Assembly: GCA_937951695.1 (NCBI GenBank)
Contig: CALFBL010000404.1
Location: 1 to 7,854, forward strand
Reading direction: 5' to 3'
Origin: an uncultured Granulosicoccaceae bacterium
GTDB taxonomy: Bacteria > Pseudomonadota > Gammaproteobacteria > Granulosicoccales > Granulosicoccaceae
Length of the DNA stretch: 7,854 bases
Position 1 is the first letter of the stretch. Each line of letters opens with the position of its first letter. The notes below the pieces were generated by a model. The model made no database searches, had not been told where the DNA came from, and was given only the letters and a program-made list of their open reading frames with translations. Position numbers and translations under genes: made by a program. Shown here one piece after another: positions 7,374-7,854 of this stretch.

Positions 7374-7377
7374 AGGA
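7374..7377 (+). promoter_or_regulatory. Shine-Dalgarno for the VTT-domain gene
   Basis: AGGA lies 6 nt before ATG 7384-7386 and supports that start. It is the clearest ribosome binding site in the window. Confidence 0.7.
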
Positions 7378-7383
7378 TAATTA

Positions 7384-7854
7384 ATGAACAAAAAATATCT
7401 GATAGTCATCGGCATTGTTGTGTTGCTGATACTGGCGTATGTGTTCGATGTCGGGTCATTGCTGTCGCTGGAGAACGTCAAGGCGCAGCAGGCCAAGATC
7501 GACGCTTTGTATCAAGCCAACTCGCTGTTGTTTATCGGTGCATTTTTCCTGACCTATGTGGCCGTAGCCGCCCTGTCCATCCCTGGGGCCTCGATATTAA
7601 CGCTTCTGGCTGGGGCAATTTTCGGGCTGTTCCTCGGCTTGGTGATAGCCTCGTTCGCCTCCACCATCGGTGCCACCCTTGCGTTTCTGGTATCGCGCTA
7701 TTTGCTGCGCTCAACGATGGAAAACAAATTCGGCAATAAGCTGAAAGCAATCAATCGAAATGTTGAGAAGGAAGGCGCTTTCTACCTGTTCACGATGCGT
7801 TTGGTGCCGATATTCCCCTTCTTTCTCGTGAATCTGGTGATGGGCCTGACCAAG
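7384..7854 (+). CDS. TVP38/TMEM64 family (VTT/DedA-like) membrane protein, N-terminal part
   Basis: This is the first 157 codons of an inner-membrane protein cut by the right edge. It begins MNKKYLIVIGIVVLLILAYV, giving a first membrane segment at about residues 5-21. A second hydrophobic segment lies at 48-64. The VTT-domain core follows: SIPGASILTLLAGAIFGLFL (65-84), a helix rich in small residues through 104 and then SRYLLR (104-109). A later MRLVPIFPFFLVN (138-150) with VMGLTK matches the re-entrant R-x-x-P-x-x-P-F-x-x-x-N segment of the family. Members are linked to lipid scrambling or transport, and the bacterial role is not settled. The start is set by ATG 7384 with AGGA 6 nt upstream. 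The gene is divergent from the RpfE-like cluster. In other proteobacteria such genes often precede a pyridine nucleotide-disulfide oxidoreductase, which cannot be tested here. Confidence 0.9.
   Translation, partial: MNKKYLIVIGIVVLLILAYVFDVGSLLSLENVKAQQAKIDALYQANSLLFIGAFFLTYVAVAALSIPGASILTLLAGAIFGLFLGLVIASFASTIGATLAFLVSRYLLRSTMENKFGNKLKAINRNVEKEGAFYLFTMRLVPIFPFFLVNLVMGLTK

Noticed and set aside
7188..7739. A 183-residue plus-strand reading frame overlapping the RpfE-like start and the VTT gene
   Set aside because: Its product has low-complexity Arg/Cys-rich composition and no family features, while frames on both sides encode recognisable proteins. It is a shadow frame.
1..7854. CRISPR arrays, tRNA or rRNA genes, insertion sequences, attachment sites
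   Set aside because: No regularly spaced repeats, tRNA-like folds, transposase or integrase frames or terminal repeats were seen by eye.

Overview
The window reads as chromosomal DNA from a gammaproteobacterium. The strongest evidence is the gene order recJ-prfB-lysS on the minus strand, which matches the conserved order in E. coli. An RpfE-type gene sits directly upstream of recJ, an arrangement I recall from the Xanthomonas rpf region. The RF2 gene has the length and residue numbering of the E. coli protein. I cannot place the organism below class. Most starts lack a strong Shine-Dalgarno sequence.

Layout from left to right: (1) bases 1-992, minus strand: a hotdog-fold acyl-CoA thioesterase-like gene followed 6 nt later by the first 129 codons of an ABC-2 type permease that runs off the left edge. 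(2) bases 993-1111: a divergent intergenic stretch with an imperfect 21-bp direct repeat whose second copy covers the start codon of the next gene. (3) bases 1112-1834, plus strand: a 240-residue, probably exported protein that I do not recognise. (4) bases 1871-1892: a perfect 8-bp stem-loop between convergent genes. (5) bases 1892-7286, minus strand: a compact four-gene cluster, transcribed in the order RpfE-like, recJ, prfB, lysS. The RpfE-like and recJ genes overlap by 4 nt (ATGA); the later gaps are 23 and 8 nt. (6) bases 7287-7383: a divergent intergenic stretch. (7) bases 7384-7854, plus strand: the first 157 codons of a TVP38/TMEM64 (VTT/DedA-like) membrane protein, cut by the right edge.

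The most instructive element is prfB. The gene is split across two frames and joined by the classical autoregulatory +1 frameshift (CTT TGA C after a G-rich SD-like element), giving a 365-residue RF2. An annotation that begins in the downstream frame would lose the first 62 residues. The cluster combines DNA repair (RecJ), translation termination (RF2) and tRNA charging (LysRS), a housekeeping arrangement.

I see no CRISPR array, insertion sequence, tRNA, rRNA or prophage gene, and no clear sign of a new multi-gene system. The least explained items are the 240-residue exported protein and the repeat at its start.
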